Part shown: piece by piece, positions 48,316 to 56,179 of the stretch | Layout: each line of letters begins with the position of its first letter | Position numbering within the stretch: position 1 is the first letter of the stretch | Assembly (NCBI RefSeq): GCF_004798685.1 | Contig: NZ_CP039291.1 | Location: forward strand, 3,410,001 to 3,474,000 | Direction of reading: 5' to 3' | Length of the DNA: 64,000 nt | From: Cellulomonas shaoxiangyii | GTDB taxonomy: Bacteria > Actinomycetota > Actinomycetes > Actinomycetales > Cellulomonadaceae | The notes under the pieces: generated by a model | The model's input: only the letters and a program-made list of their open reading frames with translations | Database searches by the model: none | Told to the model about the DNA's origin: nothing | Translations under genes and position numbers: made by a program

Positions 48316-48789
48316 ATGTGGGACCGTCCCGCCGTGGCGAGAGACCCGAAGACGAAGCGCCCGAAGACGGACCCCCTGCTCCTCGCGATCATGCGCGCCC
48401 GCGAAGCAGAGCGGGTCTGGGTCGACGCGTGGTCGACGCCGCCCGGGACGACGTTCGACGACGTCGCCCGCCGCGCAGGCCTTGAGCCGCTCGGGGACCG
48501 GTGGGAGGCGGTGAAGCGCGCGGCCGCCGTCGACCTGCTGGCGCTCCTCCTCCACCGGGACCTCGCGTACGGCGGCGTCGTCGTCCCGGCGCCGCGGGCA
48601 CGCGAGTTCGCGGAGGGGTTCGTCGGGTTGTTCGGCCCGGAGGAGTGCCGCTTCGCGACCAACCGGCCCCTGCGAGGCGGACGCTTCGTGTCCTCCTGGA
48701 ACCCCGCGACGTCCTTTACGGTCGACGCCGGTGTGGTCGCCGTCGGCCAGGATCGAGCCGGGGTGCTCTGGGTCGCCGACGAAGACTGA
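48316..48789 (+). CDS. hypothetical cargo protein of unit 3 (157 aa)
   Basis: A 157-residue protein starting MWDRPAVARDPKTKRPKTDP, with GAGGGG before the ATG. It has helices (LLLAIMRAREAERVWVDAWS) and a short C-terminal strand region (TSFTVDAGVVAVGQDRAGVLWVADED). No family recognised. It ends 85 bp before L3 and is the sole gene of the unit. Confidence 0.6.
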   Translation: MWDRPAVARDPKTKRPKTDPLLLAIMRAREAERVWVDAWSTPPGTTFDDVARRAGLEPLGDRWEAVKRAAAVDLLALLLHRDLAYGGVVVPAPRAREFAEGFVGLFGPEECRFATNRPLRGGRFVSSWNPATSFTVDAGVVAVGQDRAGVLWVADED

Positions 48790-48873
48790 GGGGGCGTGTC
48801 GAACGTCGGCGCTGCGCCCGCCCTGCCACGGCGGCACGCACCCCATCGAGGTGGAGCCACAGCGCGCACCGCT

Positions 48874-48962
48874 CAGAGGATTCGGACCGGTAGGTGAGAC
48901 GGCGACCGTCTCACCTACCTGTCCTCTCGCAGGTCATCTGACAGGTCCGATGAGTTCCTACA
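48874..48962 (+). repeat. transposon end element L3
   Basis: CAGAGGATTCGGAC at the left and GATGAGTTCCTACA at the right. The centre is a near-perfect hairpin (GGTAGGTGAGACGG with CCGTCTCACCTACC). It is 89 bp long because about 12 bp are missing right of the hairpin. Confidence 0.7.
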
Positions 48963-48966
48963 GGGT

Positions 48967-49041
48967 TGTAGGGAGTCAACTGACCTGTCGTTCTGTCATT
49001 GATCTGTCATCGCGATGTCGCGGAGTCACCGACTTGTCACC
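48967..49041 (+). repeat. transposon end R4 (opens unit 4)
   Basis: TGTAGGGAGTCAACTGACCT starts four bases after L3. It contains repeated CTGTC and a GAGTCACCGACTTGTCACC site. The complement of L4 begins TGTAGGAAGTCATCTG, matching this end specifically. Confidence 0.65.
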
Positions 49042-49108
49042 TGCCTGCTCGAGCGTCGCGGTGCGGGCCGGTTTCCTCGGCCGTCTGGGACGGTCAGCTA
49101 TCGCTCAC

Positions 49109-49114
49109 TACGGT
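49109..49114 (+). promoter_or_regulatory. probable -10 box of the unit 4 kinase gene
   Basis: TACGGT lies eight bases before the ATG at 49123. No ribosome binding site is present, as in leaderless genes of the host chromosome. Confidence 0.4.
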
Positions 49115-49122
49115 GGCTCCGC

Positions 49123-50028
49123 ATGACCACGACCACGATCACCGCGGGTCTCGTCCGCGACCTGTTGCGAGACCAGCACCCCGACCTGGCCGAACTACCG
49201 CTCCGTGAGGTGGACGGCGGCTGGGGGAACCAGATGTGGCGCCTCGGCAGCGAACTGGCTGTGCGGATCCAGCGGATGGACACCCATCCCGATAGCCAGC
49301 TCAAGGAGCGCCGGTGGCTGCCGCTGCTCGCCCCACGGTTGCCGCTGCCCGTTCCCGTCCCGGTGCGCAGCGGCGCGCCTTCCGAGCGATTCCCCAAGCT
49401 CTGGACAGTCATGACGTGGGTGCCGGGCCTGCCGCTGGATCACGGGTCGATCACTCGCGGCGAGCACGCAGCCGACACCCTGGCGGCGTTCCTCCGAGCG
49501 CTGCACGTGGAAGCGCCCGCCGACGCACCGGTGGGTACGGACCGCGGCGCTCACCCCAAGGACTGCACTCCCGGCTTTGACCACTTCTTCGGCTCAGTCG
49601 ATGCTGAGGCGATCGGCTGTGACGCCGCCGACGTCCGGGCCGTCTGGGACGACGCCGTCGCGGCACCCACATGGGAGGACCGACCGGTGTGGGTGCACGG
49701 TGATCTGCACCCGGCGAACGTCGTCGTCGCGGACGGGACACTGGCCGGCATCGTGGACTTCGGCGACCTGTTCGCCGGCGACCCGGCGTGGGACCTCGCG
49801 GCGGCGTGGCTGCTGCTGCCGGTGGGCACGGCCGCACGCTTCTTCGCCGCCTACGCGCGGGCGGACGAGGCGACCATCCGACGTGCCCGTGGACTCGCCG
49901 CCCTCAAGAGCCTCTTCCTGATGCTGATGGGCCAGAACGGGGACCGCGGTCTGCCCGGCGGGAAGCCGGCGTGGGGCCCAGCGGGACGCTCGGCGCTCGA
50001 CCGGGTGCTCAGCGAACGTCTGCCCTGA
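49123..50028 (+). CDS. aminoglycoside phosphotransferase-family kinase (unit 4 cargo)
   Basis: A 301-residue kinase-fold protein. The catalytic loop reads WVHGDLHPANVVVADGTLAG and the metal-binding Asp lies in IVDFGDLFAGDPAWDLAAA. The N-lobe starts GLVRDLLRDQHPDLAELPLR. The family includes aminoglycoside and macrolide kinases as well as metabolite kinases, so the substrate is not settled. It fills unit 4, ending 21 bp before L4. Confidence 0.85.
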   Translation: MTTTTITAGLVRDLLRDQHPDLAELPLREVDGGWGNQMWRLGSELAVRIQRMDTHPDSQLKERRWLPLLAPRLPLPVPVPVRSGAPSERFPKLWTVMTWVPGLPLDHGSITRGEHAADTLAAFLRALHVEAPADAPVGTDRGAHPKDCTPGFDHFFGSVDAEAIGCDAADVRAVWDDAVAAPTWEDRPVWVHGDLHPANVVVADGTLAGIVDFGDLFAGDPAWDLAAAWLLLPVGTAARFFAAYARADEATIRRARGLAALKSLFLMLMGQNGDRGLPGGKPAWGPAGRSALDRVLSERLP

Positions 50029-50602
50029 GACGGCTCGGGGTGCCCGCCGCTGAGGATTCGGACGGGACGGTGGGACAGCGGCCGTCTCGCGCTCCTGTCG
50101 GCATGGAGGTCCGAGCGCCGCGCACCGGACGAGACAGATGACTTCCTACATGGGTCGATGTCGCTGCCGCGGCTACGTCCAGCGCGACCGGGGCAGCCAA
50201 CCTGCGTGCTGCACGGATTCGGACGTTGCGCGCACCGCGCCATGACGTCCGGGTACCGCCTTCGACGGTTCCGAGTCCCACAAGCTTGAATGCACCGGTC
50301 CTGCCGTCCACGAGTAGAGCCGACGCGATCACGTGGCGGCCCCACAGTTCGGCGCTGACCACCCGCTCGAACTCCTGCGGATCTGTATCGCTGAACCCTG
50401 TTACCCCAACCGCTCCCTCGGTTGGCTCATCGTCATCGTCGAGAAGGTCGGAGGCGTCGCCGGTTTCCGAGGCGAGTTCCCACTCCCGCTCCCGTGCTGA
50501 CCCGGGCATGGGCCGGTAGCTCGGCTCGGGGAGCTCCCCCGCGAAGGCGAGGGGGACTTCTTCCGGACGGAGCAGGACCAACACCACCACGTTGCACCTC
50601 AA
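50009..50602 (-). CDS. hypothetical ORF that runs through L4 (unit 5)
   Basis: About 197 codons from a TTG. The part from LLRPEEVPLAFAGELPEPSY to ELWGRHVIASALLVDGRTGA looks like real protein, while the last ~50 codons are read from L4 and the end of the kinase gene in antisense. So the original 3' end was probably lost when the L4 junction formed. The start is weak. I recognise no family. Confidence 0.4.
   Translation of the reverse strand: MRCNVVVLVLLRPEEVPLAFAGELPEPSYRPMPGSAREREWELASETGDASDLLDDDDEPTEGAVGVTGFSDTDPQEFERVVSAELWGRHVIASALLVDGRTGAFKLVGLGTVEGGTRTSWRGARNVRIRAARRLAAPVALDVAAAATSTHVGSHLSRPVRGARTSMPTGARDGRCPTVPSESSAAGTPSRLRADVR
50050..50150 (+). repeat. transposon end element L4
   Basis: 101 bp: CTGAGGATTCGGAC at the left, GTGGGACAGCGGCCGTCTCG in the centre, GATGACTTCCTACA at the right. 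No clear R end follows; TGGGTCGATGTCGC comes next. Confidence 0.7.
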
Positions 50603-50788
50603 AGGCGTCGTTGCTGCAGACTCGCAGAATCAGGGTTCGGCGGGCGACGCCTTCGGGCCAGAGGTGCCGGCGCAGCGCAACCACATCGTCTTCTCGGTCG
50701 CTGCCCCTGCGTCCGTGTCCATTCAGGCGGCGTCGGCACGAGACTTGAGGGACTGAGAGCGCCAGCCAGTTGCGCGGGCCAGTTGACC

Positions 50789-51667
50789 TCAACGCCACGT
50801 CGTGGAACGTCGAGCGATGTCGCTGATCGCCTCGACCTGGCGCATGTCGAGGCGGGCCGGCAGTCCCTGCAGGTACGCGCTGAGTCGCCGCCGGGCGACG
50901 ACGACCACGGCCCCGTCCCGCGGTTGCTGCTTCACGGTGAAGCCGCGGTGGGCTCCCATCACTGCGATGACGCCCACCACGTCGACGGGGAAGCCGGCGT
51001 GCTCGGTCAGCAGCCGCGACGCTCGGCCAGCCTCGTGGCGGCTGTTGCGGACGTACGGCACCCGCTGGCCGTTGACGATGAAGGTGTCGCCGCCGACCCA
51101 GACGGAGGCGTTCGGGTGGTTCTTGGCGTTCACCGTGAACACACCCGCCGGGCCGATGAGCACGTGGTCGATGTCTGCGTTCCGCTGCCCCACCCGCACG
51201 GCGTGCAGAACTCGCCACTGCGGACCGAGTGTCGCGATCTGCGCCGCGACCGCCTCCTCACCGTCGGCGCCGATCCGCCACGCCCGTTCCTCAGTCCTGA
51301 CGTCGAAGACGCGCGCGAGGAAGCCCGTGAAACGGCCTTGCGCGGCTCGTGCGGCGACGGCCTGCTCACGCGCCGCGCTGCCCGGACGCGCACCACTGAT
51401 GTCAGTCCACGCTGGGGCTACATCGGCCAAAGACGGCTCGCGCGTCGCCGTCGGCGCCGCACCGATGGCGCCCGACGAGGCAGCACCGTGCCGAGATGCC
51501 AGGTGGTCGTTGATCGCCGCCTCCAGCAGCGGCAGGTTCGACAGGTCGTCGGAGTGGAACCGGCCCGTCTTCAGGTCGAGGTACCCCAGCGCCGTCCCGC
51601 CGGCCGTCTCCGCATACAGCCGCTCGTGCCCGTAACGGGCCCACCGCCGCACGATCCAGCTCGTCAC
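50789..51667 (-). CDS. NERD-domain protein (unit 5 cargo)
   Basis: A 292-residue protein with a nuclease-related (NERD) domain at about residues 132-250: IGADGEEAVAAQIATLGPQW, then NADIDHVLIGPAGVFTVNAK with the nuclease-like Asp and Lys, and NGQRVPYVRNSRHEAGRA. The ~130-residue N-terminal part is unassigned. NERD proteins are linked to DNA processing, but activity is mostly unproven. GTG start at 51667. The only sound gene in unit 5. Confidence 0.78.
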   Translation of the reverse strand: MTSWIVRRWARYGHERLYAETAGGTALGYLDLKTGRFHSDDLSNLPLLEAAINDHLASRHGAASSGAIGAAPTATREPSLADVAPAWTDISGARPGSAAREQAVAARAAQGRFTGFLARVFDVRTEERAWRIGADGEEAVAAQIATLGPQWRVLHAVRVGQRNADIDHVLIGPAGVFTVNAKNHPNASVWVGGDTFIVNGQRVPYVRNSRHEAGRASRLLTEHAGFPVDVVGVIAVMGAHRGFTVKQQPRDGAVVVVARRRLSAYLQGLPARLDMRQVEAISDIARRSTTWR

Positions 51668-51919
51668 GCTGCCCCCCGACCGTCAAGGCGGGACACCCGA
51701 CGCCGCCATGTGCAGCAGATCGGCAGAAGTTGCCGGCACCTGAACCGCCGCCGGGGAGCCCACACCCTCCAACCGGTTGCCCCAGCCGCGCTGCGGGAGC
51801 CACGGTCCGGGCTTGACCTGAAGCGCGCACCAGGTTGCACGGTCGACGTCAGAGAAGGCGAGACACCGGGCTCGGCCTCGGTCACCTCCGCCCTCGGCGC
51901 TGCCTGCTCAGCAACGCTT
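51668..51919. other. gap between NERD gene and L5
   Basis: I see no gene, hairpin or repeat here apart from the expected promoter region of the leftward NERD gene. Confidence 0.4.
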
Positions 51920-52019
51920 CTGAGGATGCGGACACGAAAGTGAGACGCGGGCATTCTTCGCACGGTGTCCGCGTCAAGGTCGGAGCGTCGGACAGCGGCA
52001 AGTCGCGGGAGTTCCTACA
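51920..52019 (+). repeat. transposon end element L5
   Basis: CTGAGGATGCGGACACG at the left, GGGAGTTCCTACA at the right. After five bases (GATTC) comes CGTGGGAAGACGCGCC, a possible degenerate R end. The same sequence recurs at 59064-59079 after L8. Confidence 0.7.
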
Positions 52020-52303
52020 GATTCCGTGGGAAGACGCGCCCAAGGGCTCGGGAAGACGCAGAATCGCTCGGCACGCCGGCCTGAGCTGCTGTGGGGTCGC
52101 ACCGGACCTGTCACTTTCGCGCGGAGTTGTCATCGGCGTGGCGTTCTTCGCACCAGCCGGAGAGGTCGGCGTCGATCGACTCCTGAGCAGGTGGGGCGCG
52201 TGTCCCAGACTGGGGCCGCCGGTACTTGGGGCCAGGGTCGAGCGGCCCCTGGTCGCAGTGGGTGGGCCGGTAACGGTTCGGGGCATGCCGGGACCAAGAG
52301 GGT

Positions 52304-52879
52304 ATGGAGCTGATGAGCCGGGACCTGCCGCGGGACGACCGCTGGTTCGAGGCGATGTTCGTCGAGCACGGGAACAAGGTGCTCGCGTACGCGCGTCGTC
52401 GCGTTCCGGACGAGGCGGACGACGTCGTGGCGGAGGTCTTCGCGACGGCCTGGAAGTACCGGGACCGCGTTCCTCCGGAGCCTTTGCCCTGGTTGTACCG
52501 CACCGCCGCCCACCAGATCCTGCACAGCCACCGCTCGAGCTCACGTCGCACGGCGTTGGTCGCCCGGACCGCACGGCTCGACGAGCCGGAGCGTCACCCG
52601 ACGGACGTCGCGGAGCACCTCGTCGAGCGGCTCGACCGCGAGGCGTTGGTCGCGCGCGTCATGACGAACCTCTCGCCTCGAGACCAGGAGGTGCTGCGGC
52701 TGTGGGCGTGGGAGGAGCTCAGCACCGATGAGATCGCCTACGTCCTGGTCATCAGCAGCACCGCGGCTCGGGTGCGCTTGCACCGCGCTCGACGACGCGC
52801 CGAAGCCGTGCTGCGGGATGCGTCGCCCCCTGCCCGCCTGCCCCTCACCTTGCGGTCCGTCGTGGAGGAGATCCGATGA
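52304..52879 (+). CDS. ECF-type RNA polymerase sigma factor (unit 6 cargo)
   Basis: A 191-residue sigma-70-family protein. Region 2 reads DRWFEAMFVEHGNKVLAYAR, then DEADDVVAEVFATAW; region 4 reads LSPRDQEVLRLWAWEELSTD, then IAYVLVISSTAARVRLHRAR. The start is at 52304 or 52313. It overlaps the next gene by four bases, so the two form an operon. A sigma factor as transposon cargo could redirect host transcription, which is inference. Confidence 0.88.
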   Translation: MELMSRDLPRDDRWFEAMFVEHGNKVLAYARRRVPDEADDVVAEVFATAWKYRDRVPPEPLPWLYRTAAHQILHSHRSSSRRTALVARTARLDEPERHPTDVAEHLVERLDREALVARVMTNLSPRDQEVLRLWAWEELSTDEIAYVLVISSTAARVRLHRARRRAEAVLRDASPPARLPLTLRSVVEEIR

Positions 52880-53955
52880 GCACCAGGCTGTTCGACCAGC
52901 TCCACGAGGCCGACCCGGCGCGCGGGCTGACCGGTTACGACGAGACGTACCTGCGCGCCGCTGCCCGCGAGATCTCGAGCGGGGTGACCTGCGGTGACGC
53001 GGTCCGCCGCCCTCGTCGCACGTTGCCGCGCAGGCTCGCGATCCTGACCCCGGTCGCTGCCGTCGTTGCGGCCGCGTTGGTCGTCGCGCCCGCGATGATC
53101 GCTCGACCGAGCGCATCGGCCGACGCCGTGGAGATCCTGCACAGGGCGGCGGAGCAGGTCGTCGCCGTCGATCCGCTCGCCGACCCCGGTGACTGGTGGG
53201 AGGTCACGACGAGCGGGACGACTCTCGGCATCATCGACCTGCCCTCCGGGCGGGTCGCCATCCTGGAGTCCCGCGACAGCACCGCGTTCCACGCGGCGGA
53301 CGGCTCACGACCGAGCTACTTCGTCGACAGGCCGACGCGTCTCGTGCGCCAGCTCGCTGGCGCGCCCGTGACGTTGACGGAGCTCGCAGGCTGGCTGGGC
53401 GACACCACCGACGGGTGGACGAGCGACCTTGCTCCGCAGGACGCACCCGGGACCTGGCAGACGCCCAACCCTGCGTTCCTCGCGGCGCTCCCCCGCGAGA
53501 CGTCGGCGCTGCGGGAACGCCTCTACCGGGACTCTGCCGGCGGGGGCAGCTCGGCTGACGGTCAAGCCTTCACGTTCGTCGCCGACCTGCTCACATCCGG
53601 AGTCGTGCCCGCCGACCTGCGCAGCGCGCTGTACCGCGTCCTCGCCACCATCCCCGGTGTGGAGGTCACCGCTCACACGGCGGAGGTCGGCCCGGCCAGC
53701 GGTGTCGCGTTCGGCAGGTACGAGTCGAACGACGGCATGCGCAGCGAGCTCGTCATCGACCCCGCCACCGGCGACCTGTTGGGGGAGCGCGACATCGCCA
53801 CGCGGGACCAGGACGGGATCGCCGCCGGCACGGTCATCGGGGAAAGCACCGTCACGCGCTCGTTGGTGAGCAGCGTCCCTGCAGACGTCGTCGAGGAAGC
53901 TCAGGTCTGGGACTGCGACGTCGCCCCGGACGGGTCGACGGTGTGCACGCCGTGA
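52876..53955 (+). CDS. membrane partner of the ECF sigma factor (CU044_5270-type)
   Basis: A 359-residue protein. The cytosolic N-terminus (~50 residues) is followed by one membrane span (LAILTPVAAVVAAALVVAPAM) and a large extracytoplasmic domain with repeated strand-rich stretches. The length, the span and the DPATGDLLGERDI-like segment resemble CU044_5270-family proteins, which often follow ECF sigma genes. It may serve as an anti-sigma or sensor. It ends one base before L6. Confidence 0.72.
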   Translation: MSTRLFDQLHEADPARGLTGYDETYLRAAAREISSGVTCGDAVRRPRRTLPRRLAILTPVAAVVAAALVVAPAMIARPSASADAVEILHRAAEQVVAVDPLADPGDWWEVTTSGTTLGIIDLPSGRVAILESRDSTAFHAADGSRPSYFVDRPTRLVRQLAGAPVTLTELAGWLGDTTDGWTSDLAPQDAPGTWQTPNPAFLAALPRETSALRERLYRDSAGGGSSADGQAFTFVADLLTSGVVPADLRSALYRVLATIPGVEVTAHTAEVGPASGVAFGRYESNDGMRSELVIDPATGDLLGERDIATRDQDGIAAGTVIGESTVTRSLVSSVPADVVEEAQVWDCDVAPDGSTVCTP

Positions 53956-53956
53956 C

Positions 53957-54057
53957 CTGAGGATGTGGACAGGTAGGTGAGACAGGCGGCCTCTCACCTA
54001 CCTGTCCGCTCGCAGGTCATGGCCGCGCCATGCGGACGACTCCGCTGAGTTCCTACA
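53957..54057 (+). repeat. transposon end element L6
   Basis: 101 bp with a perfect central hairpin: GGACAGGTAGGTGAGA pairs with TCTCACCTACCTGTCC. CTGAGGATG at the left and GAGTTCCTACA at the right. The stop codon of the cargo gene is one base away. Confidence 0.75.
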
Positions 54058-54130
54058 GTGGGATCTCATCTGAGTTGTCCCAATCTCACGTAGCTGCCCA
54101 CGGCGTGTCCCAATCTCACCTACTTGTCCC
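54058..54130 (+). repeat. transposon end R7 (opens unit 7)
   Basis: GTGGGATCTCATCTGAGTTG begins directly at the end of L6, lacking the first T and G. Two more sites follow, the last AATCTCACCTACTTGTCC. It matches the complement of L6 and the arms of L7. Confidence 0.65.
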
Positions 54131-54136
54131 AGGAGG

Positions 54137-54661
54137 ATGCTCGAGGGCGTGGAGCTGAGCGTGGCTCGTGCCACGTACGTGACCGCCGCGGGGAGCGAGT
54201 TCGAGACCGCCCTCTCGGAGGTCGACCTGCGCCATGTGGCGTTCGGCGCCCCGTTCCGGATCCCGTCGTCGTACCTCCTGCGCGAGCGAGGGCACACGGG
54301 CCCCAGGTTTCAGGCGACGAAGATGATCGCCGACGTCGCGGCGTACATGGCGCGGAAGGATCGATGGCTTCGGCGCGCGATCATGCATCACTGGATGCGC
54401 GGAAGCGCAGCTGCACACTCTCGGATGTGGGTCACACACATCATCGAGACCGAGGACGAGCCGATCCCGGGTGGTGGCTCGATGAGGCGGGTGACCTCAA
54501 GCGTCTCCGACATCGCTCAGGCCTACGGGGCGCCGACCCTCGTGCTCAGTGAGGCGCTCGATCTATGGGAGAGGCGTCGACGCCGACAGACACCACCTCT
54601 GTTGCTCGTCCCACTACCGGGTCCGTCGGCGCCCACCTCCTGCCTTCGGCCCCGGCCGTGA
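54137..54661 (+). pseudogene. tnsA 5' relic in unit 7, fused to unassigned sequence
   Basis: The frame begins MLEGVELSVARATYVTAAGS and continues SEVDLRHVAFGAPFRIPSSY. This aligns with unit 1 TnsA (VTRAMYLTADGLE..., then VQGAPVRIPPSY), about half the residues identical over the first ~40. The nuclease core that should follow is absent. The downstream ~110 codons (ADVAAYMARKDRWLRRAIMH and on) are open but unassigned. Its place just inside R7 matches tnsA in unit 1. I read it as a deletion derivative. Confidence 0.6.
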
Positions 54662-54801
54662 GGGTTGTTCACTGACGGCCAGAACGGTCGGTCCGCCCGC
54701 GTAGAACGGCATCCCGAGGATTTGGACAGGCAGGTGAGAGGGACTGCTGCAGGGTCGGTTGACACTCCATCTGTGGGACGAGGTCCCGCTGGGAGGATGT
54801 C

Positions 54802-55086
54802 GTGCCCAAGAAGTTCCCGCCCGAGTTCAAGCGTGACGTCGTGCGGGTCGCCCGCCGTGGCGATCTGAACCACGCCGAGGTCGCTGCCGACTTCGACATC
54901 TCGATCGAGTCCGTCCGGCGGTGGGTGCGCCAGGCCGACATCGACGACGGCGTCGTCGGTGGCCAGACGTCCAGTGAGCAGAACGAGCTGGTCCAGCTGC
55001 GCCGGGAGAAGCGCCGGTTGGAGCAGGAGAACGAGATCCTGCGCCGCGCTGCGGCCTACTTCGCCGCCGGCTCGCTCCCAAAATGA
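54802..55086 (+). CDS. IS3-family transposase OrfA
   Basis: A 94-residue protein. The helix-turn-helix runs from FKRDVVRVARRGDLNHAEVA to ISIESVRRWVRQADID. A leucine-zipper-like helix (LVQLRREKRRLEQENEILRR) precedes an AAYFAAGSLPK end. In IS3 elements OrfA binds the ends and OrfAB, made by frameshifting, is the active transposase. The stop overlaps the orfB start (AAAATGA). Confidence 0.9.
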   Translation: MPKKFPPEFKRDVVRVARRGDLNHAEVAADFDISIESVRRWVRQADIDDGVVGGQTSSEQNELVQLRREKRRLEQENEILRRAAAYFAAGSLPK

Positions 55087-55964
55087 GCTACCCGCTGGTC
55101 CGTGACCTGGCCGCCGAGGGCATCCCGGTGCGGTTGACCTGCGGGGTGCTGGGCCACTCCAGGCAGGCGTACTACGCCTGGCTCGCGCAGCCCGTCAGCG
55201 CCCGAGAGCTGCAGGACGCCTACCTGACCAACGCGCTGATCGACGCCCACGGCGACGACCCGGAGTTTGGCTACCGGTTCCTGACCGACGAGCTCGAGCG
55301 CGCCGGGCACGACGTCGGCGAACGGCGCGTCTGGAGGCTGTGCTCACAGCAGCGCCTGTGGTCCACCACGGTCCGCAAGGGCCGCCGCGGCGCCGGCAAG
55401 TCCCCGGGGCCGGCGATCCACGACGACCACGTCCAGCGCAACTTCACTGCCGCCGAGCCAGACCCGGTCTGGGTCACCGACATCACCGAGCACCCCACCG
55501 GTGAGGGCAAGCTCTACTGCTGCGCGATCAAGGACCTGTTCAGCAACCGGATCGTCGGCTACGCGATCGACGAGCGGATGACCGCCCAGCTCGCCGTCAC
55601 CGCGCTGCGCACCGCCGTCGCCAGACGCGCCCCGACCGGTGTCGAGGTCGTGCATTCGGACCAAGGAGCCCAGTTCCGAGCACGGACCTTCCGGGCTGTC
55701 CTTGCCGCTGCAGGCCTGCAGGGATCGATGGGACGCGTCGCCTCAGCGGGCGACAACGCGGCCATGGAGTCCTGGCACGCGCTGCTGCAGAAGAACGTCC
55801 TGAACCGTCGACGCTGGGCTACCCGCGACGACCTGCACGACGCGATCGTCTTCTGGATCGAGCCGACCTACAACCGTCGTCGCCGCCAGCGCGCCCTCGG
55901 CAAGCTCACCCCCGTCGAGTTCGAGCTCGCCTTCACCGCCCAGAACGCCGCCCTTGCGGCATGA
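55083..55964 (+). CDS. IS3-family transposase OrfB (integrase core)
   Basis: A 293-residue protein with an HTH_21-like N-terminus (GVLGHSRQAYYAWLAQP) and an rve integrase core. The DDE residues are visible in WVTDITEHPTGEGKLYCC, VVHSDQGAQFRARTF and NAAMESWHALLQKNVLN. Both ORFs are intact, so the IS may still be active. Confidence 0.92.
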   Translation: MSYPLVRDLAAEGIPVRLTCGVLGHSRQAYYAWLAQPVSARELQDAYLTNALIDAHGDDPEFGYRFLTDELERAGHDVGERRVWRLCSQQRLWSTTVRKGRRGAGKSPGPAIHDDHVQRNFTAAEPDPVWVTDITEHPTGEGKLYCCAIKDLFSNRIVGYAIDERMTAQLAVTALRTAVARRAPTGVEVVHSDQGAQFRARTFRAVLAAAGLQGSMGRVASAGDNAAMESWHALLQKNVLNRRRWATRDDLHDAIVFWIEPTYNRRRRQRALGKLTPVEFELAFTAQNAALAA

Positions 55965-56179
55965 TCGCCACACCCAGTGTCAACCGACCCTGCAGCAGTC
56001 CCGTCTCAGCGCGTCGTCGACTGCTTGGGCACAGGGCACATCCGTCCAGCGGCGTCTGCGGCACTACAGGTGGGCGTCACCCACTCGTGCAGCAGCCCCG
56101 CGCGACCACCGACCATCTGTGGTGTGACGCGGCTCCGGACCACGCGTCACTGCCGTGTCGAGGGCTCCAGACTGTAGAC

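Larger units (their letters stand above)
54740..56003 (+). mobile_element. IS3-family insertion sequence (1264 bp)
   Basis: Perfect 27-bp inverted repeats lie at 54740-54766 and 55977-56003 (inner parts GGTCGGTTGACACT and AGTGTCAACCGACC). The outer few bases may belong to the interrupted hairpin, and the true ends may be the TG...CA pair at 54745 and 55998. Two overlapping ORFs fill it. No direct target repeat is evident. Confidence 0.88.
54714..56068 (+). repeat. transposon end element L7, interrupted by an IS3-family element
   Basis: The left part, 54714-54739 (CCGAGGATTTGGACAGGCAG, then GTGAGA), and the right part, 56004-56068 (GTCTCAGCGCGTCGTC to CACTACA), together give a ~91-bp L element. 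The IS sits in the centre of the hairpin. Confidence 0.65.
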
